Positions 8,792 to 18,010 of a DNA stretch of 64,000 bases are shown piece after piece; positions within the stretch are counted from its first letter, which is position 1, and the number at the start of each line of letters is the position of its first letter. The position numbers and the translations under genes are program-made. Where the stretch lies: contig NZ_CP090004.1 in NCBI RefSeq assembly GCF_021390175.1, positions 3,649,001 to 3,713,000 of the forward strand, in the 5' to 3' direction. The notes under the pieces were generated by a model that saw only the letters and a list, made by a program, of their open reading frames with translations, was not told the DNA's origin and searched no databases. This DNA is from Flagellimonas sp. HMM57. GTDB taxonomy: Bacteria > Bacteroidota > Bacteroidia > Flavobacteriales > Flavobacteriaceae.

Positions 8792-9532
8792 ATGACTAAT
8801 TCAGCGTTCTTTGTTTTTACTTTTGGTTTTTTGGGCTTTTTCACCAATACTATCACAGCTCAGTTGGATACTAAAAATGAAAATTTATATAAAACTTTCG
8901 ATAGCATAGTTGGTGAAGAGGTTTCAGGTCTTTACAACGGTGTTCAATATAACAATGAGTTCATTGTTTTAGAGGAAAAGCACCAATTCTTTGGTGCAAA
9001 TGAATTTATAAAAGGATACGTCCAGTATGATGGACAGAATTATTATGACATCTCCCTTAAATACGATTTACTAAATGACCATGTTATTGTAAGCCCGAAA
9101 AATGCTTCAGGAAGTCTTACATTCAGACTTATTAATAGTAAGGTCAATCGTTTTGTTATTAATGACAGGCTTTTTGTCAATACAACAAAAAATAATTTAG
9201 ATAGCACAGAAAATATTGGTTTTTGTGAGGTGTTGCTTAGTAAAGATATTTTTAGCCTTTATAAAAAGTACATCAAAAAAGGAAGTGAGAAATCAAAAAA
9301 TAGCAAGGTCTTTTTTGAATTCAATCTTAAGGAGTCATATTATCTAAACTATGGGGATAACTTCCTGCCTGTAAATACCCGAAGTGAACTGATTTTAATA
9401 TTTCCTGATAGAAAAAATGTAATCAAAGATTATTTTAAAAGTTATAGAAATCTTCTAAAATCCGACCATGATACTTTCCTTGAATTACTCTTAAAGCGTT
9501 TATACGAAATTAATGAATCAAACACTATATAG
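8792..9532 (+). CDS. secreted hypothetical protein, first gene of the TonB receptor operon
   Basis: The 246-residue product has a signal peptide ending TNTITAQ. The rest is soluble and beta/alpha mixed, rich in Asn, Lys and Tyr. The C-terminal half resembles a short helical domain (KNVIKDYFKSYRNLL). I do not recognise the family. It ends 10 bp before the receptor's start and is probably co-transcribed. Similar-sized secreted proteins often precede TonB receptors in this phylum, so a periplasmic accessory role is a reasonable guess. Confidence 0.75.
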   Translation: MTNSAFFVFTFGFLGFFTNTITAQLDTKNENLYKTFDSIVGEEVSGLYNGVQYNNEFIVLEEKHQFFGANEFIKGYVQYDGQNYYDISLKYDLLNDHVIVSPKNASGSLTFRLINSKVNRFVINDRLFVNTTKNNLDSTENIGFCEVLLSKDIFSLYKKYIKKGSEKSKNSKVFFEFNLKESYYLNYGDNFLPVNTRSELILIFPDRKNVIKDYFKSYRNLLKSDHDTFLELLLKRLYEINESNTI

Positions 9533-9542
9533 AGTACACTAC

Positions 9543-12317
9543 ATGAGATTAACAATACTATTATTTTTTTGCCTGATCAGTAATTTATGCATTGCTCAGG
9601 TGAATGGAAAAGAAATTTCTATATCCTTTAATGAAGTAACAATTCCTCAAGCTCTATCCATAATTGAAGAAAGAACGAATTATCGTTTTTATTATTTGGA
9701 AGAGTGGTTTGACGATGCTTTGATATCAGGCAACTATGAATCCAGGACCATTGAAACCATAATTGAAGATGTTTTAAAGAAGGTTGAAGTGAACTTTTTT
9801 ATGTTTCAGAAGGATATGGTGGTTTTGACAAAAAACACGATAATCTACGATTCTCTTCCAGAAGTTTTTGACAATAGTGTAGCCCATGACTCGACCGACA
9901 CTGACAATATAGTGTCTACTATAACTGATACCCCCATTTTTTCCACAAAAGCCGATTCTGATATACCGTCACGAATAGAAACCTTTAGGATAGGGAAAAG
10001 AAGTAAGGTCCAACGCTCTGACAAAGCTACTTTAAAGGGAATAATTTCTAATATTACTTCCAAAGAACCTATACCTGATTTACAACTCATTGTTAGGGAG
10101 CAAAACCTGACGGCTTTGACTAATGCAAATGGCTATTATGAAATAGAGTTGCCTATAGGCACCCACATGCTAGAAATGATAGCATTAGGTATTGAGAACA
10201 CAAAAAAGCGTATTGTTATTTACAATGATGGTAATCTAGACTTTAAATTGAATGAAAGTATAGAACTATTGGATGAAGTTGTAGTCAAGGCTGACGCAAA
10301 CAAAAATGTTGCTAATACTACAAGTGGCTCTGAGAGTATTGACGCAGAGGAATCCAAAAACATTCCGTTGGTTTTAGGGGAAAGAGACGTCTTAAGAGTA
10401 GCTACCTCACTCCCTGGAATCACTACTGCTGGTGAAGGTTCGTCCGGTTTCAATGTGAGAGGTGGTAAATCCGACCAGAATTTGATTCTATTGGATGATG
10501 CAGTAGTTTATAATCCGCAGCACTTCTTTGGCATATTTTCTGGACTAAACCCTTTTGCCATAAGTAGTCTTGATGTCTACAAAGGAAGTTTCCCAGCCGA
10601 ATATGGTGGTAGATTATCTTCTGTTTTTGATATAAAGACAAAAAATGCGGATACTCAAAAAATTAAAGCGGAAGGATCGATTGGTCCAGTAACAAGTAAC
10701 GCTTTGATTGAACTTCCAGTGCTAAAAGAAAAATCTTCTCTTCTGTTAGGCGGTAGGGGTGCGTATGCCAATTGGATTTTAAGATCTCTTGATGAACCTT
10801 CTTTAGAAAACAGTGAAGCATCGTTCTATGACTTTTTAGGTAGTTACAGCCACAAAATCAACAGCAACAATAATATTAAGGCTACAGGTTACTACAGTAG
10901 GGATGATTTTAGCATTACTTCGGATTCACTTTTCGTTTATAAAAATAGATTGGTATCCGTTAAATGGGACCATGCTTTTAATGATAAAACAACTGGGAGT
11001 TTGGTGGCATCTAACAGTCAATATGACTTTAACATTGAGTTTGATGGAAATTCAAATAATGATTTCATCTTTGGTTATCGAGTCAATGAGAGTGAGGTTA
11101 AGCTAAAAGTGAACCATACAAATAAATCCAAACTAACATATGCTTACGGTCTTGCAAGTAAATTATATAATATAGATCCTGGGAACTTAGACCCAATAGG
11201 AAGTGGTAATTCAATTACTGAACCAAGAACCATTCCAAGAGAAAGAGGATTGGAATCTGCAGCTTTCTTATCGGCAAACATTGACTTGACAAAAAAACTT
11301 TCTCTAGAGGCTGGAATAAGAGTATCTCATTTTGCATCACTGGGTGAGAGTACTCAAGTGATTTTTGAGGAAGGTCAGCCAAAAAATCAAGCCACAGCCA
11401 TAGACACATTAAGTTTCGCCAAAAATGAGATTGTTGAAAACTATTTTAATCCCGAACCACGTATTTCCGCAAGATATTTAATTAATCCAAGCTTATCTCT
11501 TAAGGCTGGCTATGGTCGAACCTATCAATATATACATAGGCTTTCGAATAATACGACGGTTTCACCTATAGATACGTGGAAAATTTCAGATTTAAATATT
11601 AGACCACAAAGTGCAGATCAATTTACCTTGGGGATCTTCAAAAATTTCGACGATAACAAATATGAACTGAGTTTAGAAGGGTTTTATAAGCAATCAGATA
11701 ATATATTGGATTTTAAGACAGGAGCTCAAGTGCTATTAAATGAAAATATAGTTTTAGAAACTTTACAGGGTGAAGGAAAATCTTACGGAGTAGAATTCTT
11801 GGTTCGAAAAAATACGGGAAAACTAAATGGTTGGCTTGGATACACCTATTCACGTTCACTTATTAGATTTGATAGTCAGTTTCCAGAAAATCAAATAAAC
11901 AATGGTGATTTTTTTCCGTCAAATTTTGATAAGCCACATGATTTGAGTTTAGTGGCCAATTATAAATTTTCAAAACGTTTTAGTTTCTCTACCAACTTTA
12001 CCTATCAAACCGGGAGACCGGTCACGGTTCCTGTAGGAAGCTTCACTTTTGACAATTCGGAGTTCGTTGTTTTTAGTGACAGAAACAGTTTCCGTATTCC
12101 TGATTTTTACAGGTTGGATATTGGGTTAAATATTGAGGGGAACCATAAAGTAAAAAAACTGGCCCATAGCTTTTTTACAATATCTGTCTATAATGTTTTG
12201 GGGAGGAACAATCCTTTTTCAGTATTCTTCTTGACCGAGGATGGCGAGGTAAGAGGTCAAAAAACTTCTATATTTACAATTCCAGTTCCTGCTATAACCT
12301 ATAACTTTAAGTTTTAG
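9543..12317 (+). CDS. TonB-dependent outer-membrane receptor with STN and carboxypeptidase-like domains
   Basis: The ATG at 9543 gives 924 residues with a signal peptide ending LCIAQ; an in-frame ATG 30 bp upstream would spoil the signal. The order is an STN domain (about 20-100, ISFNEVTIPQALSIIEERT), a linker, a carboxypeptidase-D-like regulatory domain (about 165-240, LKGIISNITSKEPIPDL), a plug (SSGFNVRGGKSDQNLILLDD) and a 22-strand barrel ending in Phe (ITYNFKF). The presence of an STN domain suggests signalling or large-substrate receptors. It is followed by two DUF4249 lipoproteins, a standard pairing in Bacteroidota, and an MG2-like protein. The substrate is unknown; no SusD-like or glycoside hydrolase gene is adjacent. 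Confidence 0.92.
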   Translation: MRLTILLFFCLISNLCIAQVNGKEISISFNEVTIPQALSIIEERTNYRFYYLEEWFDDALISGNYESRTIETIIEDVLKKVEVNFFMFQKDMVVLTKNTIIYDSLPEVFDNSVAHDSTDTDNIVSTITDTPIFSTKADSDIPSRIETFRIGKRSKVQRSDKATLKGIISNITSKEPIPDLQLIVREQNLTALTNANGYYEIELPIGTHMLEMIALGIENTKKRIVIYNDGNLDFKLNESIELLDEVVVKADANKNVANTTSGSESIDAEESKNIPLVLGERDVLRVATSLPGITTAGEGSSGFNVRGGKSDQNLILLDDAVVYNPQHFFGIFSGLNPFAISSLDVYKGSFPAEYGGRLSSVFDIKTKNADTQKIKAEGSIGPVTSNALIELPVLKEKSSLLLGGRGAYANWILRSLDEPSLENSEASFYDFLGSYSHKINSNNNIKATGYYSRDDFSITSDSLFVYKNRLVSVKWDHAFNDKTTGSLVASNSQYDFNIEFDGNSNNDFIFGYRVNESEVKLKVNHTNKSKLTYAYGLASKLYNIDPGNLDPIGSGNSITEPRTIPRERGLESAAFLSANIDLTKKLSLEAGIRVSHFASLGESTQVIFEEGQPKNQATAIDTLSFAKNEIVENYFNPEPRISARYLINPSLSLKAGYGRTYQYIHRLSNNTTVSPIDTWKISDLNIRPQSADQFTLGIFKNFDDNKYELSLEGFYKQSDNILDFKTGAQVLLNENIVLETLQGEGKSYGVEFLVRKNTGKLNGWLGYTYSRSLIRFDSQFPENQINNGDFFPSNFDKPHDLSLVANYKFSKRFSFSTNFTYQTGRPVTVPVGSFTFDNSEFVVFSDRNSFRIPDFYRLDIGLNIEGNHKVKKLAHSFFTISVYNVLGRNNPFSVFFLTEDGEVRGQKTSIFTIPVPAITYNFKF

Positions 12318-12322
12318 TTTAA

Positions 12323-13492
12323 ATGGAAATACGTTATAGTTTGATCAAATCTATTTTTGCTATAGCTTCTATTTTCCTTGTTCTTGGATGCACGGAGCCC
12401 TTCAATACATCTTTGGAAGATTTCGAGGACATACTGGTCATAGATGCCTTCATAACCAGTGAGATAAAGCAACAAGAGATTTTTGTTTCAAGAACCTTTA
12501 TCACGGGCAATGCCGTGCAACAGGAAAACGATGCACTCGTTACGGTTGTCGATGATACGGGGAACAGCTATGTTTTTAGTGAAACAGAACCGGGCACCTA
12601 TGTATCGGACCAAATGTTCGGTGCGCAACCTAACGTTTCTTACTCTTTGAAGCTGACAACCTCAGGAGGCAGTGTTTTCAGTTCTGGCCCGATTTCAATT
12701 TCGGCCGATGCCGAACTGGAAAGCATTACAGCTGAAAGGACCGTTTTGGAAAATGGACAGGAGGGCATCGCGATTATGGCCAATGGTTTTGATGTGGAAA
12801 ATGAATCTGTTTTTTACAGGTATGATTACGAAGAAACCTACAGGATAGATGTTCCGTTTTCTACAGGTGGAAAATTTGTGATAGTCTCGGAAAACCCTCC
12901 AGAACTGGATGTTGTTCCCAAAACAAGAGAAGAAAGTGTATGTTATGGGACTAATTTATCGAATTCGATTTTGATAACTACATCGGAAAACCTTTCTGAA
13001 AGTAGGATTGAGAATTTTCAGGTAAGATTCATACCCAAGACAGACTTTGTTCTACGGAGTAGATACAGCATCCTTGTAAACCAATATGTGCAATCGAACG
13101 CAGCGCAAACGTTTTATGAGGACCTACAGGAATTCTCGAACATAACCACATTGTTCGCACAGACGCAACCGGGTTTTGTGAGGGGCAACATTGTTTCCGA
13201 GAATAATGCAAGTGAGAGGGTATTGGGTCTTTTTGAGGTCTCTTCCATGACTTCTAAAAGGATTTTTATAAACCTAGAGGACTTTTTCCCTGATGACAAC
13301 CAGCCCGAATATATCATTGATTGTGCTTCAGAACAGTTCCCTCAAAATGACAGTTTTCTTTTTGAACTGGTCAAGAATGGTGCACGTCAATACGCAGGAG
13401 AGGACTTTGGTGTATATTTTGTTGTACCAACCGGTTGTTCGGATTGCAATGTTTATGGAACAAATGTCAAACCTGATTTTTGGATAGATTAA
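12323..13492 (+). CDS. DUF4249 lipoprotein, copy 1
   Basis: The 389-residue product has a lipoprotein signal (SIFLVLGCTEPFN, Cys23). DUF4249 proteins are surface-exposed or periplasmic beta-rich partners of TonB receptors. It starts 6 bp after the receptor. Residues from about 6 to 330 are nearly identical to the second copy, except for an 11-residue patch around residue 180-190 and a different C-terminal segment, which contains a GCSDC pair in this copy. Both end NVKPDFWID. The signal sequence and operon position support an intact gene. Confidence 0.88.
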   Translation: MEIRYSLIKSIFAIASIFLVLGCTEPFNTSLEDFEDILVIDAFITSEIKQQEIFVSRTFITGNAVQQENDALVTVVDDTGNSYVFSETEPGTYVSDQMFGAQPNVSYSLKLTTSGGSVFSSGPISISADAELESITAERTVLENGQEGIAIMANGFDVENESVFYRYDYEETYRIDVPFSTGGKFVIVSENPPELDVVPKTREESVCYGTNLSNSILITTSENLSESRIENFQVRFIPKTDFVLRSRYSILVNQYVQSNAAQTFYEDLQEFSNITTLFAQTQPGFVRGNIVSENNASERVLGLFEVSSMTSKRIFINLEDFFPDDNQPEYIIDCASEQFPQNDSFLFELVKNGARQYAGEDFGVYFVVPTGCSDCNVYGTNVKPDFWID

Positions 13493-14695
13493 TCTAATTG
13501 ATTATGAAAATGTTATTTAATTGCTGGATTAATTTGATTAAGGGTAAGAATATATTTTTAATGAAATTATTGGAGAGGATTTCTACTAGAAACAATTTTT
13601 ATCAATTTTCTTGTAGGCTGAAACAAGAATGGGAAACAGAACGCACGGGTGCTGTATGTGTCATACCATTTTTTGCACTTTCAAGCTATTATAACTTTTG
13701 TTTTGTATGGTGAAGAATTTAAGTTTGATCAAATCTATTTTTGCTATAGCTTCTATTTTCCTTGTTCTTGGATGCACGGAGCCTTTCAATACATCTTTGG
13801 AAGATTTCGAGGACATACTGGTCATAGATGCCTTCATAACCAGTGAGATAAAGCAACAAGAGATTTTCGTTTCAAGAACCTTTATCACGGGCAATGCCGT
13901 GCAACAGGAAAACGATGCACTCGTTACGGTTGTCGATGATACGGGGAACAGCTATGTTTTTAGTGAAACAGAACCGGGCACCTATGTATCGGACCAAATG
14001 TTCGGTGCGCAACCTAACGTTTCTTACTCTTTGAAGCTGACAACCTCAGGAGGCAGTGTTTTCAGTTCTGGCCCGATTTCAATTTCGGCCGATGCCGAAC
14101 TGGAAAGCATTACAGCTGAAAGGACCGTTTTGGAAAATGGACAGGAGGGCATCGCGATTATGGCCAATGGTTTTGATGTGGAAAATGAATCTGTTTTTTA
14201 CAGGTATGATTACGAAGAAACCTACAGGATAGATGTTCCGTTTCCTTCTGATATGGAACTTGTAGTGGTTTCAGAGAACCCTCCAGAACTGGATGTTGTT
14301 CCCAAAACAAGAGAAGAAAGTGTATGTTATGGGACTAATTTATCGAATTCGATTTTGATAACTACATCGGAAAACCTTTCTGAAAGTAGGATTGAGAATT
14401 TTCAGGTAAGATTCATACCCAAGACAGACTTTGTTCTACGGAGTAGATACAGCATCCTTGTAAACCAATATGTGCAATCGAACGCAGCGCAAACGTTTTA
14501 TGAGGACCTACAGGAATTCTCGAACATAACCACATTGTTCGCACAGACGCAACCGGGTTTTGTGAGGGGCAACATTGTTTCCGAGAATAATGCAAGTGAG
14601 AGGGTATTGGGTCTTTTTGAGGTCTCTTCCATGACTTCTAAAAGGATTTTTATAAACCTAGAGGACTTTTTCCCTGATGACAACCAGCCCGAATA
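12338..14695 (+). repeat. near-identical tandem duplication of about 975 bp (offset 1384 bp)
   Basis: Bases 12338-13311 repeat at 13722-14695. I find two mismatches before a 33-bp divergent patch (12860-12892 versus 14244-14276), and none in the following 419 bp. Divergence resumes at 13312/14696. The patch preserves length and frame. Such a mosaic fits recent duplication or gene conversion, with short tracts copied from another paralogue. Confidence 0.9.
13493..13706. other. spacer between the two DUF4249 copies
   Basis: 214 bp separate the copies. A 71-codon open frame is present (13498-13713) but has no signal, no recognisable motif and AT-driven composition, so I do not call it. This segment has no counterpart ahead of copy 1 and may be a remnant of the ancestral arrangement. 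Confidence 0.5.
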
Positions 14696-14900
14696 CATTA
14701 TTGATTGTACTCCCGAAGAATTTCCTGACAATGATTTGGCCCTTTTTGAACTGATCAAGAATGGTACGTATCAATATGTATCAACTGAGATTAGGGGATT
14801 TCTGCCACCTTTTCCTGTATCCTATATTGTTGTACCAATTGGTTGCGTGGATTGTACTTTTTATGGAACAAATGTCAAACCTGATTTTTGGATTGACTAA
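13707..14900 (+). CDS. DUF4249 lipoprotein, copy 2
   Basis: The ATG at 13707 gives 397 residues (MVKNLSLIKS...), with the same lipobox as copy 1 (LGCTEPFN). The central 300-plus residues are almost identical to copy 1. It differs in the short patch (PSDMELVVV versus STGGKFVIV) and in the last 70 residues, where it has an insertion near LPPFPVS and ends GCVDC...NVKPDFWID. The variable parts are probably surfaces that contact ligand or receptor; that is inference from the pattern of variation. It probably belongs to the same operon. Confidence 0.88.
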   Translation: MVKNLSLIKSIFAIASIFLVLGCTEPFNTSLEDFEDILVIDAFITSEIKQQEIFVSRTFITGNAVQQENDALVTVVDDTGNSYVFSETEPGTYVSDQMFGAQPNVSYSLKLTTSGGSVFSSGPISISADAELESITAERTVLENGQEGIAIMANGFDVENESVFYRYDYEETYRIDVPFPSDMELVVVSENPPELDVVPKTREESVCYGTNLSNSILITTSENLSESRIENFQVRFIPKTDFVLRSRYSILVNQYVQSNAAQTFYEDLQEFSNITTLFAQTQPGFVRGNIVSENNASERVLGLFEVSSMTSKRIFINLEDFFPDDNQPEYIIDCTPEEFPDNDLALFELIKNGTYQYVSTEIRGFLPPFPVSYIVVPIGCVDCTFYGTNVKPDFWID

Positions 14901-14912
14901 AACTTCAAGAAT

Positions 14913-16667
14913 ATGAAGACTACTATTATAGCTTTTTTTGGTTTAATTTTATGTGTTGGTCATGCTCAGAAAAATATTCTGAACATCGATAACAATTACC
15001 TATTGGATGATACGGGGCGAGAAAGAGTTTTTATTCATTACAACACATCATTCGCTCTGGTAGGTGAATATTTGTATTATAAGTTTTATTGTTTAGAAAC
15101 AAAAACCAATAGATTTAGCAACATTAGCAAGATTGGTTATATTGAACTTATTGCTGAAAATGGTGAAAGAGTTTTTAAACAAAAAGTGAGATTGGATAAA
15201 GGATTGGGGCAAGGAGATTTCTTTTTACCTGTTTCCACAATTTCTGGAAACTATAAGCTTGTCGCTTATACTCAATGGATGAGAAATTGGGGACAGGATA
15301 CTTTCTTTAAGGCTGATATCGTAATAATAAATCCTTATAATAATAATCAAAAAAGAGTGATGAATCGCGAAAGCGACATTGAAGCAAAGCAAAATAGACC
15401 TTATGATGTTGATTTAAAAATCAGCGAAAAACAGCTCAAGCTTTTTGATGGGAAAAAGAATTTTTCTAAAAGAGAAGCGGTAAGTATGACATTGAACAAT
15501 GACTTTCAAAAAATACCTAAAGGTAATTATTCACTATCGGTACATAAGACAGAGCATTTTTTTCCAGATTTAAAAAACAGTACGCAAAGTCATATTTTTG
15601 AAGGTTCAAGATCTAATGATTTGATTGATGAATTAATACTTCCCGAATTGCGAGGTGAACTTATTTCCGGTAAGGTAATTTCAACGAGTCCAGAGCAACC
15701 GGTTCATAATTTAAAAGTAAGTCTTTCTATTCCAGGAGAAGATTATCAACTTAAAATTGCTCGGACAGATGAGGACGGAAGATTTTATTTTAATGTAAGT
15801 AAAGAATATCAAAGTGAAAAAGCATTATTACAAATACTTGATGTAGAGGGTTTTGAGTACAAGATCGAGATGGTCGATATGCCCAATGCTATCGATTATA
15901 AAAAACTCAAATTCCAGTCTTTTGAATTAATGTCTGACATGAATTCAAAAATCTTAGAGTACAGTATTCAAAATCAAATAGAAAATGCATATTTTAAAGT
16001 GAAGCCAGATACCATAATTACATCTTCATTATCTGAAAAATTTTATGGTAAACATGGTGAAACCTTTGTGTTGGACGATTACACTAGGTTTGCCACGGTT
16101 AGAGAAACTGCATTGGAAATATTAAAGAATGTTTGGATAAACAAAGGAAAGGATAATAAGTATGAATTTGGTTTGCGAAGTGAGAACGGTGAATTTGCCC
16201 TTTCCGAGTACCCCTCTTTATTGCTAGTCGATGGGCTGGTTTTACAAAATCAAAATCAGTTTATAAGTAATTTCAATGCTACCAAGATTAAAAGCATTAC
16301 TATAGTTAGAAATCAGTACAGAAAAGGGGCACAGATTTTTGATGGTGTAATTGATGTCCAAACCTTTGATTCGAATTACCCTGAAATCTCAAACAATAAA
16401 AACTTAATGATTGTGAATTTGCATAAACCTGCTGTGGTAAAGAGTTATTTTCGTCAAGTTTACAGTCAAGATTCTTCAGTCAAGTTACTAAGAATCCCTG
16501 ATCAAAGACGACAGCTATTATGGATGCCTAACTTGCGGATTGAAGAAGAAGAAAATGAGATAACTTTTTATACCTCTGACGTGCAAGGCGACTTTGAAAT
16601 ATCTTTGGAAGGTTTTACTGAGGAAGGAAAACCTGTATCCTTAAAAGAAGTAATTACTGTAAATTAA
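14913..16667 (+). CDS. secreted MG2-like/carboxypeptidase-regulatory-like protein
   Basis: A 584-residue exported protein with the signal MKTTIIAFFGLILCVGHAQ. The N-terminal 140 residues resemble a macroglobulin MG2-type beta-sandwich (YLYYKFYCLE, GNYKLVAYTQWMRNW). A carboxypeptidase-regulatory-like domain follows at about 245-310 (GKVISTSPEQPVHNLKVSL, RTDEDGRFYF), then a C-terminal region that could be plug-like (LLLVDGLVLQNQN). This architecture is often found beside TonB receptor/DUF4249 pairs. It is 12 bp after copy 2, so it closes the operon. Its biochemical role is unknown. Confidence 0.78.
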   Translation: MKTTIIAFFGLILCVGHAQKNILNIDNNYLLDDTGRERVFIHYNTSFALVGEYLYYKFYCLETKTNRFSNISKIGYIELIAENGERVFKQKVRLDKGLGQGDFFLPVSTISGNYKLVAYTQWMRNWGQDTFFKADIVIINPYNNNQKRVMNRESDIEAKQNRPYDVDLKISEKQLKLFDGKKNFSKREAVSMTLNNDFQKIPKGNYSLSVHKTEHFFPDLKNSTQSHIFEGSRSNDLIDELILPELRGELISGKVISTSPEQPVHNLKVSLSIPGEDYQLKIARTDEDGRFYFNVSKEYQSEKALLQILDVEGFEYKIEMVDMPNAIDYKKLKFQSFELMSDMNSKILEYSIQNQIENAYFKVKPDTIITSSLSEKFYGKHGETFVLDDYTRFATVRETALEILKNVWINKGKDNKYEFGLRSENGEFALSEYPSLLLVDGLVLQNQNQFISNFNATKIKSITIVRNQYRKGAQIFDGVIDVQTFDSNYPEISNNKNLMIVNLHKPAVVKSYFRQVYSQDSSVKLLRIPDQRRQLLWMPNLRIEEEENEITFYTSDVQGDFEISLEGFTEEGKPVSLKEVITVN

Positions 16668-16690
16668 TAGAAATAGTCCTCGATTTTTCT

Positions 16691-16726
16691 TTTCACTGAT
16701 TCGCAACTTAAAAGAGATCAGTGAAA
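16691..16726 (+). terminator. 10-bp perfect inverted repeat after the TonB operon
   Basis: TTTCACTGAT (16691-16700) pairs with ATCAGTGAAA (16717-16726) across a 16-nt loop, 23 bp after the stop of the MG2-like gene. There is no strong T-run after the stem, so it may be an RNA-stabilising or attenuating hairpin rather than a classical terminator. Confidence 0.5.
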
Positions 16727-16794
16727 CGTTGGTGATTTTGTTATAGCTTTACTATCCATATTTGTCCAATTAGATTAGCTTAAATAAAAATGTC

Positions 16795-17994
16795 ATGAAA
16801 TTAACTCTTACGATGCTAAAACTGATTTTCAATTGTTTACTTTTTTCCTTTATAGTTTCATGCAACGGAAAAAAAGACGAACCAAAAGAAACTGTCAGCG
16901 AAAGTATAGAGGAACAAGTGGACTCAACCAGTTTGCCAATTCAAAACTTAAACCTGCCCGAAGGATTTAGGGTATCCGTATTTGCTGAAGGAATAGATGG
17001 AGCCCGATCTATGGCACTTGGGGATAATGGGACGCTTTTCGTAGGAACCCGAAATGAAAAAACAGTATATGCCCTTCAGGACTTGGACGGGGATTATAAA
17101 GCTGAAAAGGTAATGGTCTTGGATTCAACTTTAGAAGTTCCCAATGGCGTTGCATTCAAAGATGGTGCGCTTTATGTTGCTGAAGTCGGTCGATTGCTCA
17201 AATATTCGAATATTGAACAGGATTTATCGAACCTTCCAAAACCAGAAATTATCTATGACGATTACCCTACGGAATTCCATCATGGGTGGAAATACATTTC
17301 ATTTGGACCAGATGGTAAGTTATATGTTCCCGTTGGCGCACCTTGTAATATTTGTGAGAGTGAAGATGAACGTTTTGCCTCCATCACACGAATGGACCCC
17401 GATGGAACCAATAGGGAGATTTTTGCAAAAGGTGTTCGCAATACGGTCGGTTTTACGTGGCATCCAGAAACAAAAGACTTTTGGTTTACCGATAATGGCA
17501 GGGATATGATGGGAGATGACGTTCCCCCATGTGAGTTAAACAAAGTAACCACAATTGGTGAACACTTTGGATACCCTTATTGTCATGGCGGCACTGTAAA
17601 GGACCCTGAATTTGGTGACAAGCATCCATGTTCTGATTTCGTTCCACCAGTACAAGCTTTGGGAGCCCATGTAGCACCACTGGCGGTTAAGTTTTATACT
17701 GGTGACATGTTTCCAGAAAAATACAAGGATTATGCATTTATTGCCGAACATGGGTCTTGGAACCGTTCTTCGAAAGTGGGTTATAAAATCTCCGTGGTAA
17801 AGTTGGACGGTGATAAGGCCGTAAGCTATGAGACGTTCTTGGATGGCTGGTTGGACGAGGAAAGCCAAGAGCGATTTGGTAGACCTGTTGACATACTGTT
17901 CCTAGAAGATGGCTCTATGCTCATATCTGATGATTTTGGTGATGCCATTTATCGTGTATCTTACGATGAAAACAGCATTGCAAGTGTTAATTGA
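16795..17994 (+). CDS. sorbosone/glucose dehydrogenase-like beta-propeller lipoprotein
   Basis: A 399-residue protein with a lipobox at Cys23 (FIVSCNGKK). From about residue 55 it has the GSDH (PQQ-dependent sorbosone/aldose dehydrogenase) six-bladed propeller pattern: LPEGFRVSVFAEG, LYVPVGAPCNIC, GVRNTVGFTWHP, FGYPYCHGG and FIAEHGSWNRS. Such enzymes oxidise sugars or aldehydes in the periplasm using PQQ. Many family members lack proof of PQQ use, so the reaction is provisional. It is 16 bp upstream of the MBL-fold gene and likely co-transcribed with it. Confidence 0.85.
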   Translation: MKLTLTMLKLIFNCLLFSFIVSCNGKKDEPKETVSESIEEQVDSTSLPIQNLNLPEGFRVSVFAEGIDGARSMALGDNGTLFVGTRNEKTVYALQDLDGDYKAEKVMVLDSTLEVPNGVAFKDGALYVAEVGRLLKYSNIEQDLSNLPKPEIIYDDYPTEFHHGWKYISFGPDGKLYVPVGAPCNICESEDERFASITRMDPDGTNREIFAKGVRNTVGFTWHPETKDFWFTDNGRDMMGDDVPPCELNKVTTIGEHFGYPYCHGGTVKDPEFGDKHPCSDFVPPVQALGAHVAPLAVKFYTGDMFPEKYKDYAFIAEHGSWNRSSKVGYKISVVKLDGDKAVSYETFLDGWLDEESQERFGRPVDILFLEDGSMLISDDFGDAIYRVSYDENSIASVN

Positions 17995-18010
17995 TTGAAC
18001 ACAGATTCAA

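Noticed and set aside
13498..13713. 71-codon open frame between the DUF4249 copies
   Set aside because: No signal, motif or plausible start context; overlaps the real start of copy 2.
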